A stretch of 58,309 bases of DNA, taken from positions 1 to 58,309 of the forward strand of contig NZ_RHHP01000034.1 in NCBI RefSeq assembly GCF_003710815.1. The letters run 5' to 3'. Each line of letters starts with the position of its first letter. The stretch's first letter is position 1. Below are positions 15,526 to 24,597 of this stretch, one piece after another. This DNA comes from Brevibacillus centrosporus (GTDB lineage: Bacteria > Bacillota > Bacilli > Brevibacillales > Brevibacillaceae). A program made the translations under genes and the position numbers. The notes under the pieces were generated by a model. It was not told the DNA's origin. It made no database searches and worked only from the letters and a program-made list of their open reading frames with translations.

Positions 15526-16290
15526 CTAGTCGTCCCCGTGTTCGCCTTGTCCTACCTTTTTTGTCTTGCCGTATAGGCGCATCATTTCTGACACCGTGAC
15601 GAACTGGTACCCTCGCTTGTGCAGCTCCGGCAAAATTTCCCGGAGAGCCTGAACGGTTTGCTTGCGATCTCCGCCATAATCGTGGAAAAGGACGATATCT
15701 CCATTGCGGGCGTTGTTCAAGACCTTGTTGACAATTTTTTGTACACCTGGGTCACTCCAGTCCCGCGTGTCCTGGTGCCATGACCACATGACGACGAGAA
15801 AACCGGCTTTTTTTGCGGTGTTGACGACGGCATCGCTGTAGTAGCCACCGGGTGGTCGAAACAGCTGAGGACGGATACCGGTACTCTGAAAGATCGTTTC
15901 CTGTGTTTTTTCCATCTCCGCTTGTAGACGCTCCGAAGAGATTCGGCGTACATCTGGATGGCTATAGGTGTGATTTGCCAATTCATGCTGTTCCGAAGCC
16001 AGCTGGCGTACGACCTCAGGAAAATCCTTTGCCCGGGAGCCAACGACAAAGAAAGTCCCCTTCGCGTTGTATTGCTTGAGCAGCTCCGCGATCTGCAGCG
16101 TATATTCAGGATCTGGCCCGTCATCAAAGGTAAGCGCCATCACCTTCGTATTTGTGGGGACTTCCCAGACAATTTCGCCCCGGGTTTCGTAGTATTCGCG
16201 ATCATGCTGGTTGCGGGCGAGGGCAGAGCCGTTCATGGAAGGGACAAGCAGAGCAAGCCCTACGAACAGTGCGACAGCCTGTTTTTTCAT
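15526..16290 (-). CDS. Secreted polysaccharide deacetylase (NodB domain)
   Basis: A 254-residue exported enzyme with a signal peptide (MKKQAVALFVGLALLVPSMN ... ALA). The NodB-type deacetylase domain has all five motifs: TFDDGPD (about residues 53-59), the metal-binding NHTYSHPD, RPPGGYY, the DTRDWSDPG block and IVLFHD. It should remove acetyl groups from N-acetylglucosamine or N-acetylmuramic residues of peptidoglycan or another wall polymer. AGAGGTGAT precedes the ATG at 16290. It stands alone, convergent with flotillin and divergent from aspartokinase. Confidence 0.9.
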   Translation of the reverse strand: MKKQAVALFVGLALLVPSMNGSALARNQHDREYYETRGEIVWEVPTNTKVMALTFDDGPDPEYTLQIAELLKQYNAKGTFFVVGSRAKDFPEVVRQLASEQHELANHTYSHPDVRRISSERLQAEMEKTQETIFQSTGIRPQLFRPPGGYYSDAVVNTAKKAGFLVVMWSWHQDTRDWSDPGVQKIVNKVLNNARNGDIVLFHDYGGDRKQTVQALREILPELHKRGYQFVTVSEMMRLYGKTKKVGQGEHGDD

Positions 16291-16468
16291 CGGATCACCT
16301 CTTGGCATGAAAAGTATCTTTACTATGCGCCAAGCATGAATGATTATGTGGGATAGCGAGTGTCCTCCACAAAAAGACACTTGTACTTTTTGGATGGATA
16401 CTTTAATCTAATATCAGATTTGCCATACAGAGGATTGGACGAAGAGATAGGCAGATGGAGGAGAAAAC

Positions 16469-17875
16469 ATGAAGGTTGCAAAGTTCGGCGGTACTTCACT
16501 TGCGAATGCAGAGCAAATAAAAAAAGTGTGCAAAATCATAAGAGCAGACCAAGAGCGGCGTGTGGTGGTGGTCTCTGCTCCGGGCAAGCGTTTCAAGGAA
16601 GATACAAAAGTTACAGATTTATTGATACAGTACGCGGAGCGCTTTTTGGCAGCAGGGGAAGCACCAAAGGAGAAACAGGCGATTTTTGCGCGTTACCAGG
16701 AGATCGTGAAGGAGCTGCAGCTATCGGCTGGAGTAGGGGGGCAGATCGAAGCGGAGCTGGATGCAGTCCTCTCCAATCAGAAAAACCTGTCAGCGGAGCG
16801 GTTTATGGATGCTGTCAAGGCCGCAGGTGAGGATACATGCGCGAAGGTTGTTGCTCACTATTTGCGCAGCCTGGGCGAGGATGCTCACTATGTGAATCCA
16901 CTGGATGCAGGGCTACTCGTAACAGATGAGGTGGGAAACGCACACGTACTGCCGGAGGCGTACGAAAAGCTGGCTGCACTCGGGGCGGACAGAGGAATCA
17001 CCATCTTCCCAGGATTCTTTGGCTTTACCAAATCAGGGGATCTGGTGACTTTCTCACGTGGGGGTTCTGACATTACCGGTTCGATACTGGCCGCAGCGGT
17101 CAAAGCGGATGTTTATGAGAACTTCACGGATGTCGATTCGGTCTATGTAGTGAACCCGAATCTGGTCGCTCATCCGGTGGAAGTGAAGGAAATTACATAC
17201 CGCGAGATGAGGGAGCTTTCTTACTCCGGCTTCGGTGTGTTCCATGAGGAAGCGCTGATCCCTGCTTATCAGGCCAACATCCCGGTATGCATCAAAAATA
17301 CGAACAATCCTTCAGCACCAGGAACGATGATTGTCAGTGAGCCTCCGGTATCCACCAAACGGGTGTCAGGGATTGCGAGCGATAGCGGATTTTGCAGCAT
17401 CTATGTCAGCAAGTATTTGATGAACAGGGAAATAGGCTTTGGACGCAAGCTTCTGCAGATTCTAGAGGAAGAGGGCCTCTCCTATGAGCATAGCCCGTCT
17501 GGAATTGACAACATTTCGGTCATTCTGCGCGAGCGCGATTTGACTGTCGAGAAAGAAGAGCGCATCGTAGAGCGGATTTCGCGTGAGCTGCGGGTAGACG
17601 ATGTGTCCGTCACACATGGTCTTGCTCTGGTGATGATCGTGGGAGAAGGCATGAGGCAGTCGGTAGGTACGACTGCACGTGCTGCCGCCGCGCTGGCACA
17701 AGCGAAGATCAACCTGGAGATGATCAACCAGGGTTCTTCCGAGGTCAGCATGATGTTCGGGGTCAAGGCTGTGGAAGCAGATCGGGCTGTCATCGCTTTG
17801 TATCAGGAGTTTTTCTGCAACGAGGAAGAAAACCAGCCTGTACTCGCGAATCACGTATCTTCCGTGAGCGTGTAG
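16469..17875 (+). CDS. thrD: Aspartate kinase (class III, YclM/ThrD type)
   Basis: A 468-residue aspartokinase that phosphorylates L-aspartate, the first step towards lysine, threonine, methionine and diaminopimelate. KFGGTSLANAEQIKKVCKI at the N-terminus and VVVVSAPGKRFKEDTKVTDL with the FSRGGSDITGSILAAA motif mark the catalytic domain. Two ACT domains follow (about residues 310-450). The APGKRFKEDTKVTD block and overall length match the monofunctional class III enzyme of B. subtilis. No lysine riboswitch is visible in the 170 bases upstream. It overlaps the convergent JAMM gene by 25 bases at the 3' end. Confidence 0.9.
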   Translation: MKVAKFGGTSLANAEQIKKVCKIIRADQERRVVVVSAPGKRFKEDTKVTDLLIQYAERFLAAGEAPKEKQAIFARYQEIVKELQLSAGVGGQIEAELDAVLSNQKNLSAERFMDAVKAAGEDTCAKVVAHYLRSLGEDAHYVNPLDAGLLVTDEVGNAHVLPEAYEKLAALGADRGITIFPGFFGFTKSGDLVTFSRGGSDITGSILAAAVKADVYENFTDVDSVYVVNPNLVAHPVEVKEITYREMRELSYSGFGVFHEEALIPAYQANIPVCIKNTNNPSAPGTMIVSEPPVSTKRVSGIASDSGFCSIYVSKYLMNREIGFGRKLLQILEEEGLSYEHSPSGIDNISVILRERDLTVEKEERIVERISRELRVDDVSVTHGLALVMIVGEGMRQSVGTTARAAAALAQAKINLEMINQGSSEVSMMFGVKAVEADRAVIALYQEFFCNEEENQPVLANHVSSVSV

Positions 17876-18300
17876 TCGCGCGGCTCAAAGGTCTGGTCCA
17901 CCCATTGGTAAACGCTCCACTCGGGCTGGCCAGAAGCGAGGCTGACGATCCAGTAGCTAAGCGACGGATAATGCCAGCCGGTGCGATCGCGCTGGGAAGG
18001 GATCGGCGGCGAGTGAGGATGGGTATGGATGACTCCCAGCCATTGGACATTTGCCTTGCGGATGGCGGAGATGGCACCGAGGAAGGCAGCCCCATCCCAC
18101 GAGAAAGTGTGCATACTCGATGTGGAAGTAGGCATGGGGATGTGGCCGGTAATGATGGAAGCACGACCTGTCAGCAAAGCCGAATATTCGTACGGGAACG
18201 CCTCTTGTGCTTCGCTCAGGAGGCGTTTGTGTACTTTTCGGGTCATGGATAATTTGTTATCCTTAAACGCAAAGGGCTCGCCTAACCAATCAGGGGACAT
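17851..18300 (-). CDS. JAMM/MPN domain metalloprotease-like protein
   Basis: A 149-residue protein with the complete JAMM motif: an upstream Glu (PYEYSALLTG), then HTHP and S-x2-D in the arrangement HxHx7SxxD at about residues 93-106. These residues bind zinc in Mov34/MPN/PAD-1 isopeptidases and in bacterial members that act on small sulfur-carrier or ubiquitin-like proteins. No such carrier gene is adjacent, so the substrate is unknown. GGAGG six bases before the ATG at 18300 sets the start; an ATG at 18318 is in the same frame. Its last 25 bases overlap the end of thrD in antisense. Confidence 0.78.
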   Translation of the reverse strand: MSPDWLGEPFAFKDNKLSMTRKVHKRLLSEAQEAFPYEYSALLTGRASIITGHIPMPTSTSSMHTFSWDGAAFLGAISAIRKANVQWLGVIHTHPHSPPIPSQRDRTGWHYPSLSYWIVSLASGQPEWSVYQWVDQTFEPRDYTLTEDT

Positions 18301-18356
18301 AAGGCGCCTCCGTTTCATTCGGATTTGAAATATTTGGACCTGGAGGTTTCAGGGGA

Positions 18357-19208
18357 ATGAGCACCATACATATTGGCGTTTGTGGCTGGGGTGATCATTA
18401 CGACTTGTATACCCAAGGAGTGAGGAACCGCGACAAACTCTCTGTCTATGCGGGCCACTTTCCCATCGTGGAGGTGGACAGCTCCTTTTACGCCATTTTA
18501 CCACAACGAAATTATGAGACGTGGGTCCGGGAAACGCCGGATCGTTTTGGCTTTATCGTCAAACCGTTTCAAGCCATGACAGGCCATCAGCGAGGGAGCG
18601 CGCCTGTAGACAGGAGAGAGGTTTTTCGGCAATTTGAGGAAAGCATCCAGCCATTGGTAGAGGCAGGAAAGCTCAAGGCGCTGCTGTTTCAATTTCCCCC
18701 GTGGTTTGATTGCACGCGGGAAAATGTCCAGTACGTACAGGCGTGCAGGCAGGAGCTGTCCGCGTATCCATTTGCCGTGGAATTTCGTCATCGCAGCTGG
18801 TTTCAGGAGAAATTCCGCGAGCGTACACTGGATTTTCTGAGGAAGATCGAGGCGACACATGTGCTGTGTGACGAACCGCAGGCAGGCGACGGCTCTGTGC
18901 CGATCGTCGTGGGAGTTGCTCATCCAAGGCTTGCGCTGGTACGCTTTCATGGCCGTAACCATGCCGGGTGGCGCGATCCGGGAGAAGGGCAAAAATGGCG
19001 AGATGTCCGCTATCTGTATCGATATTCGGAGGAGGAGCTGGCTGAGTGGGTTCCCCGCATTCGACAGATTGAGACCGAAGCGGATGAAGTATGTATTTTG
19101 TTTAACAATAACTCAGGAGGGGATGCCGTCCACAATGCCAAGCAGTTTGCGGACATGCTGGGGGTACAAGCCAGCGGGCTGAATCCTCGCCAAATGGAGT
19201 TGTTCTAG
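18357..19208 (+). CDS. DUF72 family protein (YunF/YecE-like)
   Basis: A 283-residue DUF72 protein, a TIM-barrel-like family of unknown activity. Recognisable blocks are IHIGVCGWGDHYDLY, the LSVYAGHFPIVEVDSSFYAI segment, ALLFQFPPWF, FAVEFRHRSWF, ALVRFHGRNHAGW and the late ILFNNNSGGDAVHNAKQF. Homologous to B. subtilis YunF by order: it begins the yunF-yunE-yunD-(small gene)-yunC run here. It is divergent from the JAMM gene, with 56 bases between the two starts. Confidence 0.82.
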   Translation: MSTIHIGVCGWGDHYDLYTQGVRNRDKLSVYAGHFPIVEVDSSFYAILPQRNYETWVRETPDRFGFIVKPFQAMTGHQRGSAPVDRREVFRQFEESIQPLVEAGKLKALLFQFPPWFDCTRENVQYVQACRQELSAYPFAVEFRHRSWFQEKFRERTLDFLRKIEATHVLCDEPQAGDGSVPIVVGVAHPRLALVRFHGRNHAGWRDPGEGQKWRDVRYLYRYSEEELAEWVPRIRQIETEADEVCILFNNNSGGDAVHNAKQFADMLGVQASGLNPRQMELF

Positions 19209-19228
19209 AAGAGAAAGAAGGGTATTAC

Positions 19229-20053
19229 ATGCTTGTTGCTATAGCAATCTTATTCCTATTCATCGGCGTGGCGGCAGGCGTCGTCGGCAGTATTGCGGGC
19301 TTGGGCGGAGGAATCTTTTTCGTTCCGGCTCTTCTGTTCTTTGCCAATGCGTACATGCCAGGCTCCATGACGCCTCAGGTCGCAGCGGCGACATCGCTCA
19401 TCGTCATTGCTGTCACGGCATTATCTTCGTCGATTTCTTATCTGAAGCAGAAAAAGGTCGACGTCCAAAGTGCACTTCTCTTCTTTATTGGGAGTGCGCC
19501 GGGTGCTATTGTAGGTGTCTACCTTAATAAATTACTACCAATAGAAGGATTTACGCTCCTCTTTGGTTTGTTTCAACTGCTTATGTTCGTGCTGATGATG
19601 GTGAAAGACAAACTCAAGCCGCGCAGCATCAACTGGGAAATCAAACGCCATTTCATCGATCATGAGGGAAATGAATACGAATACGGATACAGCCGTTGGA
19701 TGGCGATCCTGATTGCCTTTTTCGTCGGGATTACCTCCTCATTGTTCGGTGTGGGTGGAGGCGTCCTGATGGTGCCAGCGATGATGATTCTGTTTCGCTT
19801 TCCTCCGCACATCGCGACGGCCACCTCTATGCTGGTTATTTTCTTTTCGGCTGTGATCGGTTCCATCACCAATGTGCTGCATCACAATATCGACTGGCTG
19901 TACGCCGCTATGCTGGCGCCAGGTGCCTGGGCAGGAGGAAAGCTCGGGGCTTATGTCGCCAGCAAGATGAAAGGGCGGACCATCGTGCTGGTCTTGCGCG
20001 TATTGATTCTGGGCATAGCCATACAAATGATTGGGGAATCCATTCTCAGCTAA
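19229..20053 (+). CDS. TSUP family membrane transporter (TauE/SafE, YunE-like)
   Basis: A 274-residue membrane protein of the sulfite-exporter TauE/SafE family, with about eight helices in two repeats. Each repeat begins with the family glycine motif: GSIAGLGGGIFFVPAL (about residues 21-36) and SSLFGVGGGVLMVPAM (about 173-188). Family members move sulfur-containing or organic anions; the substrate here is unknown. It starts 20 bases after yunF and ends 20-25 bases before the 5'-nucleotidase gene, so it is within an operon. Confidence 0.85.
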   Translation: MLVAIAILFLFIGVAAGVVGSIAGLGGGIFFVPALLFFANAYMPGSMTPQVAAATSLIVIAVTALSSSISYLKQKKVDVQSALLFFIGSAPGAIVGVYLNKLLPIEGFTLLFGLFQLLMFVLMMVKDKLKPRSINWEIKRHFIDHEGNEYEYGYSRWMAILIAFFVGITSSLFGVGGGVLMVPAMMILFRFPPHIATATSMLVIFFSAVIGSITNVLHHNIDWLYAAMLAPGAWAGGKLGAYVASKMKGRTIVLVLRVLILGIAIQMIGESILS

Positions 20054-20078
20054 GCTCGTAGAGAGGGAGGGGATGGCC

Positions 20079-21518
20079 TTGGCAGACACCTGTATCTTGC
20101 ACATGCTGCACACCAACGATCTTCACAGTCATTTTGCGCCTATGCCGCGAATTGCTACCTGCTTTCGTACCTATCGACAGCAATGGGAGCAAGGGGGAGA
20201 GCGTGTGCTGGCTGTGGACATCGGTGACCATATGGACCGCATGGATATGAAGTCAGAGGCAAGCTATGGAAAAGTAAATGTCGACGTCATGAATCAAACC
20301 GGCTATTCCTACGCGACGATCGGCAACAACGAAGGAATCACTCTTCCCAAAGAGAAACTCGATGAAATGTATAAACAAGCTGCATTTCAGGTAATTGTTG
20401 GGAATCTTCTGGATCCAGCAAGACAAAGGACTCCGCAGTGGGCTGTCCCCTACGCGATTCATGAATGGCAGGATCTGCGTGTAGCCTTGCTCGGCGTGAC
20501 GATTCCCTTTACATCTTCCTATAACAGTATGGGCTGGGAGATCCAAGAGCCAATTGGTCTCTTGCAGCAGCAGCTAGAGGACTTAAGAGATCAGGCAGAT
20601 GTCTTTGTACTCCTGTCTCATTTGGGGTATCCGACCGATTGCCGTTTGGCAGCAGAGCTAGACGGACTGGATGTGATTTTGGGGGCACACACTCATCATA
20701 TGCTGCCCCGCGGAGAGCGAATTGGCCGTACGCTGATCGCACAGACAGGCAAATTCGGACAGCAGATCGGTCATGTGCGTCTGGTGTGGGACAAAGCCTC
20801 CAAAAAGGTGACAGAGATCGAAGCTGAGCTGTTCGCATCAGATGACTTTTTGCCGGATGAAGCCCTTGCCGCATTTTTGCAGGAGCAGGATAGAGAGGCA
20901 GAAAAGGTTCTTTTGCGCCCCGTAGCACAATTACAGCACGATTTGCGGGCAGAGTGGATGGAGGAGACAGCGTTTGGTTCTTTTTTGGCTGCCAGTGTGC
21001 GTTCTTGGACGGGAGCAGAAATCGGCTTGGCGAATGGCGGATTGCTGCTCAGCGATTTGCACCGCGGCAGCGTGTCCTTTGTTGATTTGCTGCACAGCTT
21101 GCCGCATCCGATCAACGCTTGTGCTGTCACGCTGACAGGTGCCCAGCTGCTGCGGGTTTTGGAGCAGGCGATACAGCCGGAGACGATTCATCGAGAGCTG
21201 CGTGGCTGTGGCTTTCGCGGGAAAGTGGAGGGCTGGATGGGCGTCGATGGGCTGCGCATACGGTACATTGAGGGAGAAACCCCGCGGATTCTGGAAATAC
21301 AGGTCAATGACAAGCCGTTGCTGCTGGATCAAGAATACCGCGTAGGAACGATCGATATGTTCATGTACAATCGCCTGTTTCCTGACCTTCTCCAGGGAAG
21401 TCACATCGAGTTTTTCCTACCGCAAATGCTGCGGGAGGTCGTCGCCCAAACAGTGCTCGATCCCGTCCTGATTCAGCAATCGTTTACTCCTCGCTGGGAA
21501 CGCGTCACGATTTCCTGA
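20079..21518 (+). CDS. 5'-nucleotidase/2',3'-cyclic phosphodiesterase family protein (YunD-like)
   Basis: A 479-residue two-domain metallophosphoesterase. The N-terminal catalytic domain has LHTNDLHSH, DIGDHMDRMD, TIGNNEG (an NNE variant of the family's GNHE), VLLSHLG and LGAHTHH. The C-terminal 5'-nucleotidase substrate domain runs from about residue 290 (ANGGLLLSDLHRG, DMFMYNRLFP). No signal peptide is evident, so it is probably cytoplasmic like B. subtilis YunD. The TTG at 20079 is preferred, eight bases after GGGAGG; the ATG at 20073 lies only two bases from it. Confidence 0.87.
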   Translation: MADTCILHMLHTNDLHSHFAPMPRIATCFRTYRQQWEQGGERVLAVDIGDHMDRMDMKSEASYGKVNVDVMNQTGYSYATIGNNEGITLPKEKLDEMYKQAAFQVIVGNLLDPARQRTPQWAVPYAIHEWQDLRVALLGVTIPFTSSYNSMGWEIQEPIGLLQQQLEDLRDQADVFVLLSHLGYPTDCRLAAELDGLDVILGAHTHHMLPRGERIGRTLIAQTGKFGQQIGHVRLVWDKASKKVTEIEAELFASDDFLPDEALAAFLQEQDREAEKVLLRPVAQLQHDLRAEWMEETAFGSFLAASVRSWTGAEIGLANGGLLLSDLHRGSVSFVDLLHSLPHPINACAVTLTGAQLLRVLEQAIQPETIHRELRGCGFRGKVEGWMGVDGLRIRYIEGETPRILEIQVNDKPLLLDQEYRVGTIDMFMYNRLFPDLLQGSHIEFFLPQMLREVVAQTVLDPVLIQQSFTPRWERVTIS

Positions 21519-21581
21519 TTTTTGGGAACAGCCCTCCTGACAAATTTGGGGCATGCTACACGAGTAGGGGGGAGAGGGACC

Positions 21582-21821
21582 ATGCGGTTTATCGACGAGG
21601 TATACGAGCTCTACAAAGGGCATTTTAATGGAGCAGAAGAGGACATTACCGCCATTGTCGTCGGAATCCTGGATGAACAGTCTCGCGAGGACTTGCTCGA
21701 TCTCATCGATGAGATGGATGGAGAGGAGCTTTTTCACATGCTTGCGACCTACATGATCGAGGTCATGAAGCGCAAAGTAGCGATGGAGGAGGAGCACTCT
21801 CCTTCGACGATGGCGCACTGA
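21582..21821 (+). CDS. Small acidic protein, conserved-hypothetical type
   Basis: A 79-residue acidic protein (FIDEVYELYKGHFNGAEEDI, LLDLIDEMDGEELFHMLATY) with predicted helices and no membrane segment. A purine-rich ribosome site (GGGGGGAGAGGGA) precedes the ATG. It sits between yunD and yunC. It resembles the short acidic DUF6154-type proteins of Bacillales, but I am unsure of that assignment. No function can be proposed. Confidence 0.65.
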   Translation: MRFIDEVYELYKGHFNGAEEDITAIVVGILDEQSREDLLDLIDEMDGEELFHMLATYMIEVMKRKVAMEEEHSPSTMAH

Positions 21822-21900
21822 CTTGTGCAAACACACATTTCTTTTTCCTGTCATAGGATGGTAACGCTACGAGGCAGGAAAGATGAAGGAGGGTTGCGCG

Positions 21901-22203
21901 ATGGTCGAGGTAGTGCCAATTCATTTTCCGGAAGGGACAGCAATTGCTGTCACAGTCCGTTTGCCAAAGACGACATTGTTGGCTGTCACGACAGACAATG
22001 GATATATCATGTGTGGGGCTCTTGATGTAGGGCTTTTAAATGAACGGCTTGCCAGCCGAGAGATTTTAGCCGGGCGGGCTGTCGGGGTCAAAACGATTCA
22101 GGAGCTGTTGGATGCGCCTCTGGAATCCGTGACGACCACAGCCGAAAATCAGGGAATCACCGCTGGGATGATCGGGCGAGAAGCTGTCGCTCGCATGTTC
22201 TAA
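21901..22203 (+). CDS. DUF1805 family protein (YunC-like)
   Basis: A 100-residue DUF1805 protein. LPKTTLLAVTTDNGYIMCGALDVGLLN and ILAGRAVGVKTIQELLDAPL are the family blocks, and length matches B. subtilis YunC. The function of the family is unknown. AGGAGGG seven bases before the ATG at 21901 sets the start. It ends the yunF-E-D-C run and is followed by a probable terminator. Confidence 0.83.
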   Translation: MVEVVPIHFPEGTAIAVTVRLPKTTLLAVTTDNGYIMCGALDVGLLNERLASREILAGRAVGVKTIQELLDAPLESVTTTAENQGITAGMIGREAVARMF

Positions 22204-22231
22204 GCAACCGCCTGATGAAATCAAAAAGCAG

Positions 22232-22272
22232 GAAGCGCCTTTGCCGGGATGACGAGGGTGCTTCTTTGTTTT
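22232..22272 (+). terminator. Probable terminator after yunC
   Basis: GAAGCGCCT (22232-22240) pairs with AGGGTGCTTC (22255-22264) with one bulge, followed by TTTGTTTT. Confidence 0.6.
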
Positions 22273-22344
22273 GGGGTAATAAAAAATTAGCATGTAGAAT
22301 CTAGTCGAATCACGCTATAATAGGGTTACCCTGAGGAAAGGCGA

Positions 22345-23448
22345 ATGTTGGAAATGAGACTGAAATCCATTCAAAAATGCCAGCCCGGTAATACGCTTGC
22401 TCGTTCCATCTACGCGGAAAACGGAACGGTTCTCGTTGGGACGGGTGTTGAACTTACCCAGCGAATGCTGGAACGGCTTAAGGCCAAGAACATCTCTAGT
22501 CTCTACATTCAGGATAAGCGCACTGACGATATCATTGTGGAGACCGTCATTTCCGAGCCCACTCGTAGAGCGGCGATGTCGATCATTCACGACACGTTTC
22601 GAGCCGTTCATGAATTTCCCCAAAAATGGCATCAGATTTTTTCAGACAAAGCTTTTGGCCGTGAATTGCGCCAGGTAATGGCGGCAGTCGCTGATGAACT
22701 GAATGCATCTCGCTCAGCCATGAACCTTTTGGCCGATGCGTGCGCTTTCGACAATTATATTTTTACTCACTCCTTCAACGTCGCCTTGTACAGTACCGCA
22801 CTTGCCCTGAAGACGGAATGCACCGAAAAGGAAGTGCTGGAAGTCAGTATTGGCGGCATGCTCCATGATATAGGTAAGATCCTTGTCCCGGATGAAATCT
22901 TGAAAAAGCCAGGTCATTTGACGTCGGAAGAATTTGAATTGATGAAGAAGCACACGGAGTACGGCTTTGAAATGCTGCGACGCCAGGATGACATTCCTCT
23001 GCTGGTTGCTCACTGTGCGTTTCAGCATCATGAACGCTGGGATGGCTCCGGTTATCCGCGCAAGCTGAAAAAGGACGAGATCCATCCGTTCGGGCGCTTG
23101 ATGGCGGTGACAGATGTTTTCGATGCCCTGACCTCCCACCGGGTATACCGTCCGGGGATGCTTCCACATGAGGCGATGGAGATCCTCTTCTCAGGCTCTG
23201 GCCGACTGTTTGATCAGAAGTATGTAGAGGCATTGCGAGATACGATCGCTCTGTATCCATTAGGTCTCAGTGTCACATTGAATACCGGTGAAACGGGTGT
23301 GATTGTCGATTCCAACAAAGGAATGCCGAGCCGGCCTGTGATTCGGATTCTGGTTGACGAAAACGGCGAGGAACTGACGCAGCCGTACGAGTGCGATCTG
23401 TCCAAAAAACTGGCGCTGATGATTGTGGCGTGTGATGAGCTTGTCTAG
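22345..23448 (+). CDS. HD-GYP domain protein (candidate cyclic-di-GMP phosphodiesterase)
   Basis: A 367-residue cytoplasmic protein. The C-terminal HD-GYP domain (about residues 130-300) has GGMLHDIGKILVPDEILKKP, the HTEYGFEMLR helix and HHERWDGSGYPRKL, so both the HD metal site and the GYP motif are intact; this family hydrolyses cyclic di-GMP. The N-terminal 120 residues contain the PGNTLARSIYAENGTVLV block often found in front of such domains, with no recognised sensor fold. A TATAAT at 22316-22321 may be its -10 box. It is convergent with corA. Confidence 0.88.
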   Translation: MLEMRLKSIQKCQPGNTLARSIYAENGTVLVGTGVELTQRMLERLKAKNISSLYIQDKRTDDIIVETVISEPTRRAAMSIIHDTFRAVHEFPQKWHQIFSDKAFGRELRQVMAAVADELNASRSAMNLLADACAFDNYIFTHSFNVALYSTALALKTECTEKEVLEVSIGGMLHDIGKILVPDEILKKPGHLTSEEFELMKKHTEYGFEMLRRQDDIPLLVAHCAFQHHERWDGSGYPRKLKKDEIHPFGRLMAVTDVFDALTSHRVYRPGMLPHEAMEILFSGSGRLFDQKYVEALRDTIALYPLGLSVTLNTGETGVIVDSNKGMPSRPVIRILVDENGEELTQPYECDLSKKLALMIVACDELV

Positions 23449-23465
23449 TTCCTGTGCAGGAAAAG

Positions 23466-24404
23466 CTACAGCCATTCCTTTCGTTTAAAAATCAGAAACA
23501 TGGTCAGTCCGATTACAGCCATGATGCCCAGCACGACAAAGTAGCCGTAATGGGAGTGCAGCTCGGGCATATTGTCGAAGTTCATGCCGTAGATCCCAGT
23601 CACGATGGTCAAGGGCATGAAAATGGTCGTCAGCGCTGTAAACACGCGCATGATGTCGTTTGCACGTCCGGCGAGCGCCGACTGATACGCTTCTCGCAAG
23701 TTCCCGATCAGCTCGCGAAAGGTCTCAAAGCTTTCTACGATTTTGGCAGCATCCTCTAGAATATCTCCAAAGTACTTCCGCATGGTTGGTCGAATCAGCG
23801 GAAGTTCTTTTTTGTGCAGCGCATCGATCAAATCACGCTGCGGCACCAGCATTTTGCGCGCATACAAAATTTCGCTGCGCAGCCCGATAATCTGATCGAG
23901 GTGTGACTTCCGCGTGTTCATCAGGATTTGTTCTTCCAGGTTTTCGATCAAGTCTTCGATTTTTTCGATCACGTCAAAGTAACGGTCGACGATCTGATCC
24001 ACCAAATAATAGAGAAACGTATCCGGACGGTTGATTTCTTTCTCACGCAGCAGGGTCATCATGGTCGAAAATTCAGGAGCTTCCTGCTTCGTGACGGTAA
24101 TAATGGCATGGGTGCCAAGAAAGACGTTGATTTCACGCAGGAAAATATCTTGGTTGTGAAACGCAATCCCGTTGATGACCAGAAAGTAATGGTCATCGTA
24201 GAGCTGCAGCTTGGGGCGCTGCTCTTCTTCGTCTATGCAGTCTTCTACGGCGAGATGATGCAGGCCGAACAATGGCTGCAGCACATCCAGATCAAACGGG
24301 GTAGCATCGATCCAGTAAAACCCGTTGACTGGAGGCGCTGCGGCTTCTTCTACATCGTCAATCTCCGTGATCAATCCGTTTTGTATGAGTCGAACTTTCA
24401 TCAT
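23466..24404 (-). CDS. corA: CorA family magnesium/cobalt transporter
   Basis: A 312-residue CorA channel. A large cytoplasmic N-terminal domain with the long helix (residues about 140-245: RYFDVIEKIEDLIENLEEQI ...) leads to two C-terminal membrane helices; the signature YGMNFDNMPE follows the first of them and is the selectivity loop. The C-terminus is basic (KRKEWL). Two ATGs are adjacent (24404 and 24401); AGGAGA lies about ten bases upstream. Monocistronic. Confidence 0.92.
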   Translation of the reverse strand: MMKVRLIQNGLITEIDDVEEAAAPPVNGFYWIDATPFDLDVLQPLFGLHHLAVEDCIDEEEQRPKLQLYDDHYFLVINGIAFHNQDIFLREINVFLGTHAIITVTKQEAPEFSTMMTLLREKEINRPDTFLYYLVDQIVDRYFDVIEKIEDLIENLEEQILMNTRKSHLDQIIGLRSEILYARKMLVPQRDLIDALHKKELPLIRPTMRKYFGDILEDAAKIVESFETFRELIGNLREAYQSALAGRANDIMRVFTALTTIFMPLTIVTGIYGMNFDNMPELHSHYGYFVVLGIMAVIGLTMFLIFKRKEWL

Positions 24405-24597
24405 CGTCTTCGATTCTCCTGCAGGTAGAATGGGTAGAAATCATCCGTGGCCAAATGTGGGTGAGAATCAGCGAATAAGCGCTCTTGAGTGCTTGTCGAC
24501 TGGGAGGCTTTGGTGCTAGTGGCTTTTCTTTTGGCGTATCCATCTAAAGATCGCCCCTTTCCATCGCTCTCCCCACAAAGGTATGACTATCAACTTG

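Noticed and set aside
16300..16468. A lysine riboswitch ahead of aspartokinase
   Set aside because: The gap is too short and has none of the conserved L-box core; only a small GTGTC/GACAC hairpin is present.
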